DNA from: Prado023 sp963700395
Lineage (GTDB): Bacteria > Actinomycetota > Actinomycetes > S36-B12 > CAIYMF01
Assembly (NCBI GenBank): GCA_963700395.1
Contig: CAVOXI010000008.1
Coordinates: 124,001 to 188,000, forward strand
Direction: 5' to 3'
DNA length: 64,000 nucleotides
The notes below the pieces were generated by a model. The model saw nothing but the letters and a program-made list of their open reading frames with translations. It did not search any database and was not told the origin of the DNA. Shown here piece by piece: positions 8,480 to 17,700 of this stretch (position 1 is its first letter; every line of letters begins with the position of its first letter). The position numbers and the translations under genes were made by a program.

Positions 8480-8556
8480 TGGTGCCCCCGGTGGGACTCG
8501 AACCCACACTCGGGCGGTTTTAAGCCGCCTGCCTCTGCCAATTGGGCTACGGGAGC
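8480..8556 (-). tRNA. tRNA with anticodon UAA (Leu by codon) but class I short variable arm
   Basis: The reverse strand folds as a complete cloverleaf of 77 nt including an encoded CCA. The acceptor is GCUCCCG/CGGGGGC, discriminator A73. The D-arm has a 3-bp stem with loop AATTGGCAGA. The anticodon stem GGCGG/CCGCC is perfect around the loop CUUAAAA, so the anticodon is UAA. The variable loop has only five bases (CGAGU), and the T-arm is GUGGG-UUCGAGU-CCCAC. UAA should read UUA leucine codons, but bacterial tRNA-Leu normally has a long class II variable arm. The D-arm resembles tRNA-Leu while the variable region does not, so charging identity is uncertain. Confidence 0.85.
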
Positions 8557-8578
8557 CGAGCCCGAGGGCCCGATCGGC

Positions 8579-9130
8579 TCAAAGGTACGTGGTCCGGGGA
8601 TGGATGGCGTGCGCCCCTGCGACGCGGTCGAGGAACAGCAGGCCGTCGAGGTGATCCACCTCGTGCTGCAGGGCGCGGGCCTCGAAGGCGTCGGTGGTCA
8701 GGGTGACCTCCTCGCCCGTCCCCGGCATGGCCCCGGCCACCGTCATCCGGGTCGCGCGGCGCACGTCGCCGGTGAAGTCCGGCACCGACATGCACCCCTC
8801 GCGCGCCTTCTCGTTGCGCGAGGCGGAGACGACCACCGGGTTGACGAGCACGAAGGAGCCGTGCGTGGTCCGGGCCTTGGGGTGCCGGGAGACGTCCAGG
8901 CTGAACATCCGCCACCCGACGCCGACCTGGTTCGCTGCCAGCCCGACGCATCCCGGTGACACGCGCATCGTGGCGACGAGGTCGGCAGCGAGCTGGACCA
9001 CGTCCGCGTCCGTCGGGTCCACCTCGACGCAGCGAGTGCCCAGCACCGGGTGCGGGGCGACCACCACCGGCAGGACCCGCCCATCGGGCAGTGCGGGCAT
9101 GGGCAGCCTCGGGGCGTGCAGGTCCTCCAT
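8579..9130 (-). CDS. def: Peptide deformylase
   Basis: This 183-residue enzyme removes the formyl group from the N-terminal methionine of new proteins, using a metal ion. All three signature motifs are present: GLAANQVGV (motif 1, near residue 63), EGCMSVP (motif 2, metal-binding Cys) and QHEVDHLDG (motif 3, two metal-binding His and the catalytic Glu). Length is normal for the actinobacterial type. It lies six bases after the ACT-domain gene on the same strand, so the two are likely co-transcribed. Codon 1 is ATG (MEDLHAPRL). Confidence 0.95.
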   Translation of the reverse strand: MEDLHAPRLPMPALPDGRVLPVVVAPHPVLGTRCVEVDPTDADVVQLAADLVATMRVSPGCVGLAANQVGVGWRMFSLDVSRHPKARTTHGSFVLVNPVVVSASRNEKAREGCMSVPDFTGDVRRATRMTVAGAMPGTGEEVTLTTDAFEARALQHEVDHLDGLLFLDRVAGAHAIHPRTTYL

Positions 9131-9136
9131 GTCGAC

Positions 9137-9652
9137 CTAGAGGACGTCGGAGTCGGCAGGGCGCAGGGACACCCCGACGCCGAGGCTCCGGCCGGCGTCC
9201 GCCAGCTGGGCGCCGAGGGCGACGACGTCGATGCCGGGGGGCAGGCTGACCTCGGCGACCAGCAGGTACAGGCCGCCGTGGCCCAGCCGGGTGGAGAGGT
9301 CGGTGATGTTCCCGCCGTGCTCGGCCAGGGTCGCGGTCACGCCGGCGACGATGCCCGGGCGATCGGCGCCGTGCACGCTGAGCACGTAGCCCGCCTCACC
9401 CGTTCCGGCCTCCTCGGGGCCGACCGGCAGCACCGACACGACCAGTCCGTCCGCGGCGAGGTGTCCCAGCCGCGCGGCAAGGTCCTCGGCGGTGGCGTCG
9501 ATGTCCACGATGAGGGTCCAGGTGAAGTGCCCCCGGAGCAGGGTCATCGACGAATCCTCGAGATTGCCTCCCAGGCCGGCCAGGACGCCGGTAACCTCGG
9601 CGATGATCCCCGGGCGGTCCCGGCCGATGACGGTGACGGCAAGGCTTGGCAT
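9137..9652 (-). CDS. Tandem ACT-domain protein (GcvR-like)
   Basis: This 171-residue protein consists of two ACT domains: residues about 1-80, beginning SLAVTVIGRDRPGIIAEVTG, and about 85-165, beginning YVLSVHGADRPGIVAGVTA. The DRPGI motif, where amino-acid ligands bind, occurs in both. Two-ACT proteins of this size include the glycine-cleavage repressor GcvR, which has no DNA-binding domain and acts through partners; this protein likewise shows no HTH. A GTG six bases further upstream (9658) is an alternative start. It probably forms an operon with def. What it senses is not known. Confidence 0.82.
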   Translation of the reverse strand: MPSLAVTVIGRDRPGIIAEVTGVLAGLGGNLEDSSMTLLRGHFTWTLIVDIDATAEDLAARLGHLAADGLVVSVLPVGPEEAGTGEAGYVLSVHGADRPGIVAGVTATLAEHGGNITDLSTRLGHGGLYLLVAEVSLPPGIDVVALGAQLADAGRSLGVGVSLRPADSDVL

Positions 9653-9684
9653 GCGCACAGCCTACGGGCGGCAGGAGGGCGCGG

Positions 9685-9978
9685 ATGGACGCACTGATCA
9701 TCTTCACCTGCATCTTCGTCCCGACCTTCGTGCTCAACCTGCTCTCCGCCGGGCGCGACGAGCTCCTCTTCCAGGAGCGCCAGAAGCCGAACCGCTGGCT
9801 CGTGCTGCTCCTGATGGCGCTGGGCGCGCTGGTCCTGCGCCTGCTGGGCCTGCCCCTGTCGTGGGCGCTGGCCCTGGTGCTGCCCGGCCCGATGGCCTCA
9901 GAGCTCGGCCACTGGATCGGCAGCGGCGACTGGATCGTCGCCCGCCATCGGATGGGCCGCCTGTTCGGCCGCCACTGA
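9685..9978 (+). CDS. Small membrane protein overlapping ppx antisense
   Basis: This 97-residue protein starts at ATG 9685 behind a good ribosome site (CAGGAGGG). It has hydrophobic segments at residues about 2-20 (ALIIFTCIFVPTFVLNLL) and 40-65 (LVLLLMALGALVLRLLGL), then an amphipathic basic C-terminus (RHRMGRLFGRH). I do not recognise the family. Its last 81 bases overlap the 3' end of ppx on the opposite strand, where the Ppx tail is poorly conserved, so both can be real. Confidence 0.6.
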   Translation: MDALIIFTCIFVPTFVLNLLSAGRDELLFQERQKPNRWLVLLLMALGALVLRLLGLPLSWALALVLPGPMASELGHWIGSGDWIVARHRMGRLFGRH

Positions 9979-10893
9979 CCAGGCGACCCCGTCGAGGATG
10001 TCGTGCTCGCTGACGAGCACGTCGCTCGCCCCGGTCGCGTCCATGATCCGCCTGAGCACGAGTGCCCCGGCACCGATCACGTCCACCCGTCCCGGATGCA
10101 TCACGGGCAGCGCCGCCCGCTGGGCACGGGTCATCGCCAGCAGCTCGTCGCTGACCCGTCGGACGTCCTGCGCCGGGATCCGGCTGTGGTGGATGACGGC
10201 GGCGTCGTACTCGGGGAGCTCGAGGGCCAGCGCCGCGACCGTGGTCACCGAGCCGGCCAGGCCCACGAGCGTCGCGGCCCGGCCGAACGGGACCACGCTG
10301 CCCGCCCGAGCCACCGCGGCATCGATGTCGGCGGTCGCGGCCGCGACCTGCGCGGGAGTCGGCGGATCAGCCTGCATGTGGCGCTCGGTCATCCGGACGC
10401 AGCCGATGTCCACGCTCGTCCGGTGCGTCGGCCGGTCGGCTCCCAGCACGAACTCCGTGGATCCCCCTCCGATGTCGACGACCAGGAACGGCGCCTGCGC
10501 CTCGGCGGGGATGCCCATCGTGGCCCCGGCGAAGGACAGCGCGCCCTCCTCCTCGCCGCTGATGACCTCGGGCTCCACGCCCATGATCCCCCTGACTCCG
10601 GCGACGAACTCGGCCCGGTTGGTGACGTCCCGGGACGCCGACGTGGCAACGAACCGCAGCGGCGGGCTGCCCGCAGCGCGCAGCAGGTCGGCGTACTGCC
10701 CACAGGCGGCGAAGGTCCGTTCGAGGGCCACCGGGGCGAACGCGCCGGTGGCGTCCACCCCCTCGCCGAGGCGGACCACGAGCATCTCCCGCACGACGTC
10801 GGTGGCCGTGCCGGCCGCCACGTCGACGTCGGCGATCAGCAGGCGGATCGAGTTCGTGCCGCAGTCGATCGCGGCCGCGCGGTGGGCGCTCAC
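9898..10893 (-). CDS. ppx: Exopolyphosphatase / guanosine pentaphosphatase family (Ppx/GppA)
   Basis: This 331-residue ASKHA phosphohydrolase acts on inorganic polyphosphate or pppGpp. The phosphate-binding loops are AAIDCGTNSIRLLIAD at the N-terminus and VVDIGGGSTEFVLG near residue 140, with EVISGEEEGALSF between them and GLAGSVTTVAAL later. The length matches the short Ppx1-type common in actinobacteria, which lacks the C-terminal HD domain. The start is GTG 10893 (MSAHRAAAID), whose last bases overlap the DUF501 stop (GTGA); the upstream ATG at 10911 would add a basic leader inside DUF501. The final 27 residues overlap the membrane-protein gene on the other strand. Confidence 0.92.
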   Translation of the reverse strand: MSAHRAAAIDCGTNSIRLLIADVDVAAGTATDVVREMLVVRLGEGVDATGAFAPVALERTFAACGQYADLLRAAGSPPLRFVATSASRDVTNRAEFVAGVRGIMGVEPEVISGEEEGALSFAGATMGIPAEAQAPFLVVDIGGGSTEFVLGADRPTHRTSVDIGCVRMTERHMQADPPTPAQVAAATADIDAAVARAGSVVPFGRAATLVGLAGSVTTVAALALELPEYDAAVIHHSRIPAQDVRRVSDELLAMTRAQRAALPVMHPGRVDVIGAGALVLRRIMDATGASDVLVSEHDILDGVAWSVAAEQAAHPMAGDDPVAAADPVAEL

Positions 10894-11441
10894 GACGTCC
10901 CGCCGACGCATCCGCCCGGCGTGCCGCCCCACGCGGATCCTGCGGTGATCCCGCGCTCCGCCAGGACGGCCAGCGCCTCGTCGCCGAGGGGGTTCACGCC
11001 CGGCCCGGCGGCCAACGAGTGGGCCACCAGCACGTGCAGGCACTTGACCCGGTCGGGCATCCCGCCGGCGCTGATCCCCGCGATGTGCTCCACGTGGCCG
11101 AGTTGTTCCCGCTCGGCGAGGTAGCTCTCGTGGGCTGCGCGGTAGGCGCCGGCCAGCTCGGGATCAGTGGTCAGGCGGTCGGCCATCTCGCGCATCAGCC
11201 CGCTGGCCTCGAGGGTGCCGATCGCGCTCGTGGCCCGCGGGCAGGTCAGGTAGTACAGGGTCGGGAAGGGTGTGCCGTCGGGAAGCTGGGGCTCGGTCAT
11301 CAGCACATCGGGCATCCCGCAGGAGCAGCGGTGCGCAACCGCCCGCACGGCTCGCACCGGGCGACCGAGCTGGACGGCCACCGCGTCGAGGTCCACCTGG
11401 TCGACGGGCTGCTCCGGGCTGCCCACGTCCCCTGCCGTCAC
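10890..11441 (-). CDS. DUF501 family protein
   Basis: This is a 183-residue member of the DUF501 family, which in actinobacteria lies between ftsB and ppx as here. Its function is unknown. Visible features are CSCGMPDVLMTEP near residue 42, with a Cys pair, the segment PTLYYLTCPRA, and a late HVLVAHSLAAGPGVNPLGDEAL close to the usual end. The start is GTG 11441, overlapping the ftsB stop by four bases (GTGA), and its own stop overlaps the ppx start in the same way. The three genes are therefore likely translated in a coupled manner. Confidence 0.9.
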   Translation of the reverse strand: MTAGDVGSPEQPVDQVDLDAVAVQLGRPVRAVRAVAHRCSCGMPDVLMTEPQLPDGTPFPTLYYLTCPRATSAIGTLEASGLMREMADRLTTDPELAGAYRAAHESYLAEREQLGHVEHIAGISAGGMPDRVKCLHVLVAHSLAAGPGVNPLGDEALAVLAERGITAGSAWGGTPGGCVGGTS

Positions 11442-11934
11442 CGGCCGTAGCTCTCCGCCGGCTCGGCGGGGGCCGGGGCAGGCGGGGGGACCTTCTTCGC
11501 GGGATCGGCAGCCTGCTCCACGGTGGTCCACACCGCACTCCACCACGGCCCACCCTTGGGCGCCGCAGCCATCGGCCTGGTCTGGGTCGTCTCCGAGGAC
11601 GCGGCGGTCTCCTCGGTCAGGACCACGTAGCCGACCTCCCCGGGGCGCACGAAGTGCAGCCGGGCGCGGGCCTGCGCCTCGACGTAGGCGGGGTCCTTCC
11701 AGCGCTCGTGCGCGGCTTCCAGGTCGGACGACGCGCTTGCGTGTGCCAGGCGACCTGCGACTCCAGCTCGGAGATCCGCGCTCCCTGGGTGATCCACTCC
11801 CGGAAGGGGATGGCCAGGATCGTGATCAGGACGACGACGACGCCCAGCGCAGCCCCCGCGCGAGCGGAGAGCACTGGGCGTCGGACGTCGGGTCGCCGTA
11901 CCCGTGGAGCAGGGGATGGGCGGCCGGCTGACAT
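11438..11934 (-). CDS. ftsB: FtsB/DivIC septum-formation initiator, internal frameshift
   Basis: FtsB/DivIC proteins are single-pass divisome components that join FtsL and FtsQ to activate septal peptidoglycan synthesis. The 5' frame (from ATG 11934, MSAGRPSP) has a Pro/Arg-rich cytoplasmic tail, a membrane helix (AALGVVVVLITILAIPF) and the start of a coiled coil (ISELESQVA). The 3' frame resumes with SDLEAAHERWKDPAYVEAQARARL, the conserved extracytoplasmic motif ending FVRPGE, then a Pro/Ala-rich tail. The frames join if one base is missing near 11725-11740. The ribosome site GGGAGG lies nine bases before 11934 and abuts the alternative ATG at 11943. The gene follows eno by 19 bases. Because the protein is essential, the break is probably a sequence error. 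Confidence 0.85.
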
Positions 11935-11953
11935 GCCGCCCATCCTCCCACGG

Positions 11954-13264
11954 TCAGGCAGTGAACCTCGGGAACGCCGAGGCGCCTGCGTAGCGTGCCG
12001 CATCGTCGAGCTCGTCCTCGATGCGCAGCAGCTGGTTGTACTTCGCGACGCGGTCCGAGCGGGCCGGCGCGCCGGACTTGATCTGGCCGCAGTTGAACGC
12101 CACGGCGAGGTCGGCGATGGTCGAGTCCTCGGTCTCACCCGAGCGGTGGCTCATCATCGTCTTGAAGCCGGCGCGGTGAGCCGCCTCCACAGCCTCGGCC
12201 GTCTCGGTCAGCGAGCCGATCTGGTTGACCTTGACCAGCAGGGCGTTCGCGGTCTTCTCCGCGATGCCCCGGTTGATCCGGGCGGTGTTGGTGACGTAGT
12301 GGTCGTCGCCGACGATCTGCACCTTGGCCCCGAGCTCCGCGGTGATCGCGGTCCAGTCGGCCCACTCGTCCTCACCGAGCGGGTCCTCGATCGAGACGAT
12401 CGGGAAGTCCTCGACGAGGCCCTTGTAGTACTCGATCATCTGGTCGGTGCTCTTGGCCGCGCCCTCGACGAAGTACTCGTTGGGCTTGACCTCACCGGAG
12501 CCCTTCAGCGCTCGGCCGTAGAACTCCTGTGCCGCCACGTCCATCGCCAGCGCGATGTCGGTGCCCGGCGTGAAGCCCGCCTTCTCGATGGCCTCGACGA
12601 TCAGCTCGAGCGCGGCGCGGTTGCTGGGCAGGTTCGGCGCGAAGCCGCCCTCGTCGCCCAGCCCCGTCGCGTAGCCCTTGGACTTCAGCACGCCCTTGAG
12701 CGCGTGGTAGACCTCAGCGCCCTTGCGCAGCGCCTCGGCGAACGTCTCGGCACCGATCGGCGCGATCATGAACTCCTGCATGTCGACCGAGGAGTCCGCG
12801 TGCGAGCCGCCGTTGATGATGTTCATCATCGGCACGGGCAGCAGGTAGGCGTTCGGGCCGCCGAGGTAGCGGAACAGCGGCAGGCCCGCGGACTCGGCGG
12901 CGGCCTTGGCCACGGCCAGCGAGACGCCGAGGATCGCGTTCGCGCCCAGGCGCTCCTTGTTCGGGGTGCCGTCGAGGTCGACCATCGTCTGGTCGATGAG
13001 GCGCTGCTCGGAGGCGTCGAAGCCCAGGATCGCCGGGGCGATCTCGTCCTCGACGTTGGCCACGGCCTTGGTCACGCCCTTGCCCAGGTAGCGCGACTTG
13101 TCACCGTCGCGCAGCTCGTAGGCCTCGAAGGCGCCGGTGGAGGCGCCCGAGGGTACTGCCGCACGACCCGTCGCCCCGTCCTCGAGGGCCACCTCGACCT
13201 CGAGGGTCGGGTTTCCGCGCGAATCGAGGATCTCGCGCGCGATGACGACATCGATACTTGCCAC
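11954..13264 (-). CDS. eno: Enolase (phosphopyruvate hydratase)
   Basis: This 436-residue enzyme interconverts 2-phosphoglycerate and phosphoenolpyruvate in glycolysis. Recognisable features are REILDSRGNPT at the N-terminus, the flexible loop PSGASTGAFEA, GSHADSSVDMQEFMI, the metal ligands in SIEDPLGEDEW and VGDDHYVTN, and the catalytic-loop MSHRSGETEDS near residue 372. The length is normal and the frame intact. The start is GTG 13264 (MASIDVVIA). It lies 120 bases downstream of mazG, enough for its own promoter, and leads into ftsB. Confidence 0.98.
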   Translation of the reverse strand: MASIDVVIAREILDSRGNPTLEVEVALEDGATGRAAVPSGASTGAFEAYELRDGDKSRYLGKGVTKAVANVEDEIAPAILGFDASEQRLIDQTMVDLDGTPNKERLGANAILGVSLAVAKAAAESAGLPLFRYLGGPNAYLLPVPMMNIINGGSHADSSVDMQEFMIAPIGAETFAEALRKGAEVYHALKGVLKSKGYATGLGDEGGFAPNLPSNRAALELIVEAIEKAGFTPGTDIALAMDVAAQEFYGRALKGSGEVKPNEYFVEGAAKSTDQMIEYYKGLVEDFPIVSIEDPLGEDEWADWTAITAELGAKVQIVGDDHYVTNTARINRGIAEKTANALLVKVNQIGSLTETAEAVEAAHRAGFKTMMSHRSGETEDSTIADLAVAFNCGQIKSGAPARSDRVAKYNQLLRIEDELDDAARYAGASAFPRFTA

Positions 13265-13384
13265 AGGATGCTCCCATCAGGTTGGTTGGTCAGGCGGCGG
13301 ACGCCCGAGGCGCTCGCACTGCCCGCCACACTACCGACTCAGGTGGCGCCGCTCCTGTTGAGCGCAGGTGCCGATCGGCATCCC

Positions 13385-14101
13385 TCAGGCGGTCCCGGAC
13401 TCCTCGGCGCGGACCCGATCGGCGTACCCTCGCAGCGCCCCGCGGAGGGCGGACTCGGGGTCGATGCCACGGTCGAGGGCCTCGGTGGCCAGGGCCAGCA
13501 GCAGGTCGCCGACCCCGTCGTCACCGACCTCGTCGAGGGCGCGCACAGCCAGCGCCCTCGTGCTCGGATCGACCTCCGGGAGCGCGACCCCGCCGTGCGT
13601 CACCCGGTAGTGCATCTTGGCCGCCAGGAGCAGGGCGGGCAGCCCCGTGGGGATGCCGTCGAGGACCGAGTCACGGGACTTCTCCGCGGTCTTGCGGGCC
13701 AGCCACACCGACTCCACGTGGGCAGCGGAGTCGACGGTCTCATCGCCGAACACATGGGGGTGGCGGCTGACGAGCTTGGTGGCGATGCCCGCGGCGACGT
13801 CGTCGATCGACCACGGGTCCGACTCGTGCTCCTGGGCGATCCGGGAGTGGAACATGACCTGGAGAAGGACGTCACCCAGCTCCTCGCGCATGGCCGCACG
13901 GTCGCCGGTCTCGATGGCCTCGACCGCCTCGTGGGCCTCCTCGGTGAGGTAGGAGACGAGGGACTGGTGGGTCTGCTCGGCGTCCCAGGGGCAGCCGCCC
14001 GGTGAGCGCAGCCGGTCCATCACCGCGATCAGCTCGATGAGCGGATCACCGCTGGGGGTGGGCACGGAGCGGGAGCGGGGCCCCTCGGTGGGCTCGCCCA
14101 T
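13385..14101 (-). CDS. mazG: MazG nucleoside triphosphate pyrophosphohydrolase
   Basis: This 238-residue house-cleaning enzyme hydrolyses (d)NTPs, including aberrant ones, to monophosphates. The N-terminal MazG domain is clear: LRSPGGCPWDAEQTHQSL, then the metal-binding EEAHEAVEAI and REELGDVLLQVMFH (E-x-x-E...E-x-x-D pattern), with HPHVFGDE in the linker. The C-terminal domain is shorter than the E. coli second MazG repeat, with only a GDLLLALATEAL remnant, as is usual in actinobacteria. The ATG at 14101 directly follows the stop of the lipoprotein gene, so the two are likely coupled. Confidence 0.95.
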   Translation of the reverse strand: MGEPTEGPRSRSVPTPSGDPLIELIAVMDRLRSPGGCPWDAEQTHQSLVSYLTEEAHEAVEAIETGDRAAMREELGDVLLQVMFHSRIAQEHESDPWSIDDVAAGIATKLVSRHPHVFGDETVDSAAHVESVWLARKTAEKSRDSVLDGIPTGLPALLLAAKMHYRVTHGGVALPEVDPSTRALAVRALDEVGDDGVGDLLLALATEALDRGIDPESALRGALRGYADRVRAEESGTA

Positions 14102-14722
14102 CTAGGAGGTGGCCTGCTCCTGCGCGGACGGCTCGGTCACCGACGAGCCGGGGACGATCGTCAGCTGCGCGTCGTCCCAGGTCCCGTAGCGCGGGGCCAC
14201 CGCGACGTCGATGGTGTCGGAGTACTCCGCCAGCGCAACCCGCGCCGACTCGACCTGCGCGGCGGCGTCACCGGCGGCGTTGAGCTTCACGCCGATCGCG
14301 GTGACGATCAGGTTCATCCGCACCGTGTCCTCGAGCGACTGCGGCGGGATGCCCGACTGGAGTGCGAGCTGGTTCAGGGCGTCCACGCCGCCGTTCTGGG
14401 TCGCCAGCTCCGTGAGGCCCTCCTCCACCTGTGTCCGGGTCAGCTCGATGCCGTTGTCCTGCGCGTAGCTGGTGATGAGCCGGCTCAGGACGATGCGCTC
14501 CGTGGTGGAGCGTGCCAGGCCGTCCGGCGGCTCGCCCGTGGGCTGCCCCTGTCCGGCCAGCACGAGCGCCACATCATCGGCGACCTCGGCCTGTGAGACC
14601 CGGAAGTCCTGGGACACCGCGGCCTGACCCGAGTCGACCAGCACCGACTGCCCGGTCCCGCCCGTGCCGCAGCCGGCGAGCGCCAGCGCGCCGCAACTCA
14701 GGGCGATGGCAGTCCAACGCAT
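14102..14722 (-). CDS. SurA N-terminal-like lipoprotein
   Basis: This roughly 206-residue lipoprotein begins MRWTAIALSCGALALAGC, so the lipobox cysteine is near residue 18 and the mature protein is tethered outside the membrane. The body (VSQAEVADDVALVL... ERIVLSRLITSYAQDNGIELT) resembles the SurA N-terminal chaperone domain that usually precedes PpiC peptidyl-prolyl isomerases, but no isomerase domain follows. A role in folding exported proteins is inference. Two starts are possible: ATG 14722, six bases after GGAGG, or GTG 14725, which overlaps the mfd stop. Its position between mfd and mazG matches other actinobacterial genomes. Confidence 0.85.
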   Translation of the reverse strand: MRWTAIALSCGALALAGCGTGGTGQSVLVDSGQAAVSQDFRVSQAEVADDVALVLAGQGQPTGEPPDGLARSTTERIVLSRLITSYAQDNGIELTRTQVEEGLTELATQNGGVDALNQLALQSGIPPQSLEDTVRMNLIVTAIGVKLNAAGDAAAQVESARVALAEYSDTIDVAVAPRYGTWDDAQLTIVPGSSVTEPSAQEQATS

Positions 14723-17700
14723 CACGTGCCTCCGATCGGTTCGAGGATGACCGAGCCGATCACCTCACGGGCCCATGCTACGAGGGCTGCGTCGATCACC
14801 GGTGCAGCGCCCACGGTCGCCGGCTTCGGGCGTGGCACGAGGATCGTGCGCGTGACCGGCTTGACCTGCGCCCCCGGGTACAGCCGCAGCAGGCGCAGCG
14901 TGCGCGACTCGGGCAGCTGCACACCGCCGAAGCGCACATTGCTGCCGGCCAGGACGACCTCGCTGACCCCCGCCGAGCGGGCCAGCCCGCGCAGCCGGGC
15001 GACGTCCATCAGTCGCTCGACCGGCTCCGGGAGCGGACCGAAGCGGTCGCGGAGCTCGGCGACCACCTCGTCGATCGAGGCGTCGTCGGTGGCCGCTGCG
15101 ATCCGGCGGTAGGCATCGAGGCGCAGCCGCTCCCCGGACACGTACCCGTGCGGGATGTGCGCGTCGACCGGCAGCTCGACCTTGACGTCGGCGAGCTCCG
15201 CGCCGGCGTCGCCGCGGTACTCGGCCAGCGCCTCCCCGACGAGCCGGATGTACAGGTCGAACCCCACGTCGGCGATGTGCCCGGACTGCTCGCCGCCGAG
15301 CATGTTGCCCGCACCACGGATCTCGAGGTCCTTCATCGCGACGGCCATCCCCGCGCCGAGGTCGGTGTGGGCCGCGATCGTGGCCAGGCGGTCGTGCGCG
15401 GTCTGCGTCAGCGGCTTCTCCGGCGGGTACAGGAAGTAGGCGTACGCCCGCTCGCGACCCCGGCCGACCCGGCCGCGCAGCTGGTGCAGCTGGCTCAGGC
15501 CGAAGGCGTCGGCCCGGTCGACGATCAGGGTGTTCGCGTTCGGGATGTCGAGGCCGGACTCGACGATCGTCGTCGAGACGAGGACGTCGGAGCGCTTCTC
15601 CCAGAAGTCCACGATGATCTGCTCGAGGGCGTGCTCGTTCATCTGGCCGTGGGCCGTGGAGATGCGTGCCTCGGGCACCAGGACACGCAGCTTGGCCGCC
15701 ACCCGGTCGATGGACTCCACCCGGTTGTGGACGAAGAACACCTGGCCGTCGCGCAGGAGCTCGCGGCGTATGGCCGCGGAGATCTGCTTGGGGTCGTAGG
15801 CCCCCACGTAGGTCAGGATGGGCAGCCGCTCCTCGGGCGGGGTCAGGATGGTGGACATCTCCCGGATCCCGGTGACCGCCATCTCCAGCGTCCGCGGGAT
15901 CGGCGTGGCCGACATCGTCAGCACGTCCACGTTGGTCCGCAGCGCCTTGATGTGCTCCTTGTGCTCGACGCCGAAACGCTGCTCCTCGTCGACGATCAGC
16001 AGGCCGAGGTCCTTGAACCGGGTCTGGCTGCTGAACAGCCGGTGCGTGCCGATCACCACGTCGACCGTGCCGTCGGAGATGCCCTCGAGGACGGCTCGGG
16101 CCTCCTTGTCGGTCTGGAACCGCGACAGCGCGGCGACCTTGACGGGGAAGCCCTCGTAGCGGTCGGAGAACGTCTGGAAGTGCTGCTGGACCAGCAGAGT
16201 GGTCGGCACCAGGACGGCGACCTGCTTGCCGTCCTGCACCGCCTTGAACGCCGCACGCACCGCGATCTCGGTCTTGCCGTAGCCGACGTCCCCGCAGACG
16301 AGGCGGTCCATGGGGACGGCCCGCTCCATGTCGGCCTTGACCTCGTTGATCGTCGAGTCCTGGTCGGGGGTCTCGGTGTAGGCGAAGGCGTCCTCGAGCT
16401 CGCGCTGCCACGGCGTGTCCGCACCGAACGCGTACCCCACGGCTTGCTGGCGCGCTGCGTAGAGCTTGACCAGCTCCCCGGCGATCTGGCGCACCGCCTT
16501 GCGGGCGCGGCTCTTGGTCTGCTGCCAGTCCGCGCCGCCGAGCCGGTGGACGCTGGGCGCCTCGCCGCCGACGTAGCGGGTCACCTGGTCGAGCTGGTCG
16601 GTCGGGACGTAGAGGCGGTCCGGGGGCTGCCCGCGCTTGCTCGGTGCGTACTCCAGCACGAGGTACTCGCGCGTCGCACCGCCGACTGTCCGCTGGGTCA
16701 TCTCGACGTAGCGGCCGACTCCGTGCTGCTCGTGGACGACGAAGTCGCCGGCTGCCAGCTGCAGCGGATCGACCGTGTTGCGCCGGCGCGAGGGCAGCCG
16801 CGCCATGTCCCGCGTGGACCCCTTCTGGCCGCGGATGTCGGTCTCGGTGACGATGAGCAGCCCTGCACCGGGGGCGTCCAGGCCGTGGTCGAGCCGGCCG
16901 GTCGTGACGGTGACCACCCCGGAGCCGGGTGGCCAGCGGGTGACGCCCGGGACGACCCGGGCCGCCACATCCGCGGCCCCGAGCTGCTCGGCGAGGCGTT
17001 GCGCCGATCCCACTCCCGCGGTGACGGTGACCACGCGCCGGCCGGCCGCAAGGGCCGCCCTCAGGTCGCTGACCAGGGCCTTGCCGTCGCCGCGGTAGGC
17101 CGGGGTGGCGGAGATCGGCAGCGCGATCGCGTCGTCATCGATCGACAACGGGTCGAGAACGGCGGCGTCCGTGTCGTCGTCCGCGTCCTGGCCCGCGGCC
17201 GCCAGGCCGAACGGTCCGGCAGTCCACCAGGCGACGCCCAGGTCGTCGGCGGCGGCACGCACCTCCTCGATGGTCCGGTACGTCGCTGCCCCGAGGTCGA
17301 TCGGAGTCTCGTTGCCGACCGCCGCGTTGTGCCAGGACGCGGCGAGGAACTCGCTGCTCGTGGCCACGAGGTCATGCGCCTTGGCCCGGACCAGCTCCGG
17401 GTCGCACAGCAGAACCAGCGGAGGCTGGTCGCCGGTGCCCGCACGGGCCAGGGCGTCGACCAGGCTCTCCATGCCGTCGGCCAGGACCGGTGCGAGTGCC
17501 TCCATGCCCTCGACGGCGATCCCCTCGGCGAGCTTGGCGCACATCTCGGCCAGCTGGGCGTGCCGGTCCGCCAGCGCGGCAGCGCGCGCACGCACCGCCG
17601 GGGTCAGGAGCAGCTCACGGCACGGCGGGGCCCACAGCCCGTGGCGCGCGACCTCGAGCGAGCGCTGGTCGGCGACGCGGAAGTAGCGGACCTCCTCGAC

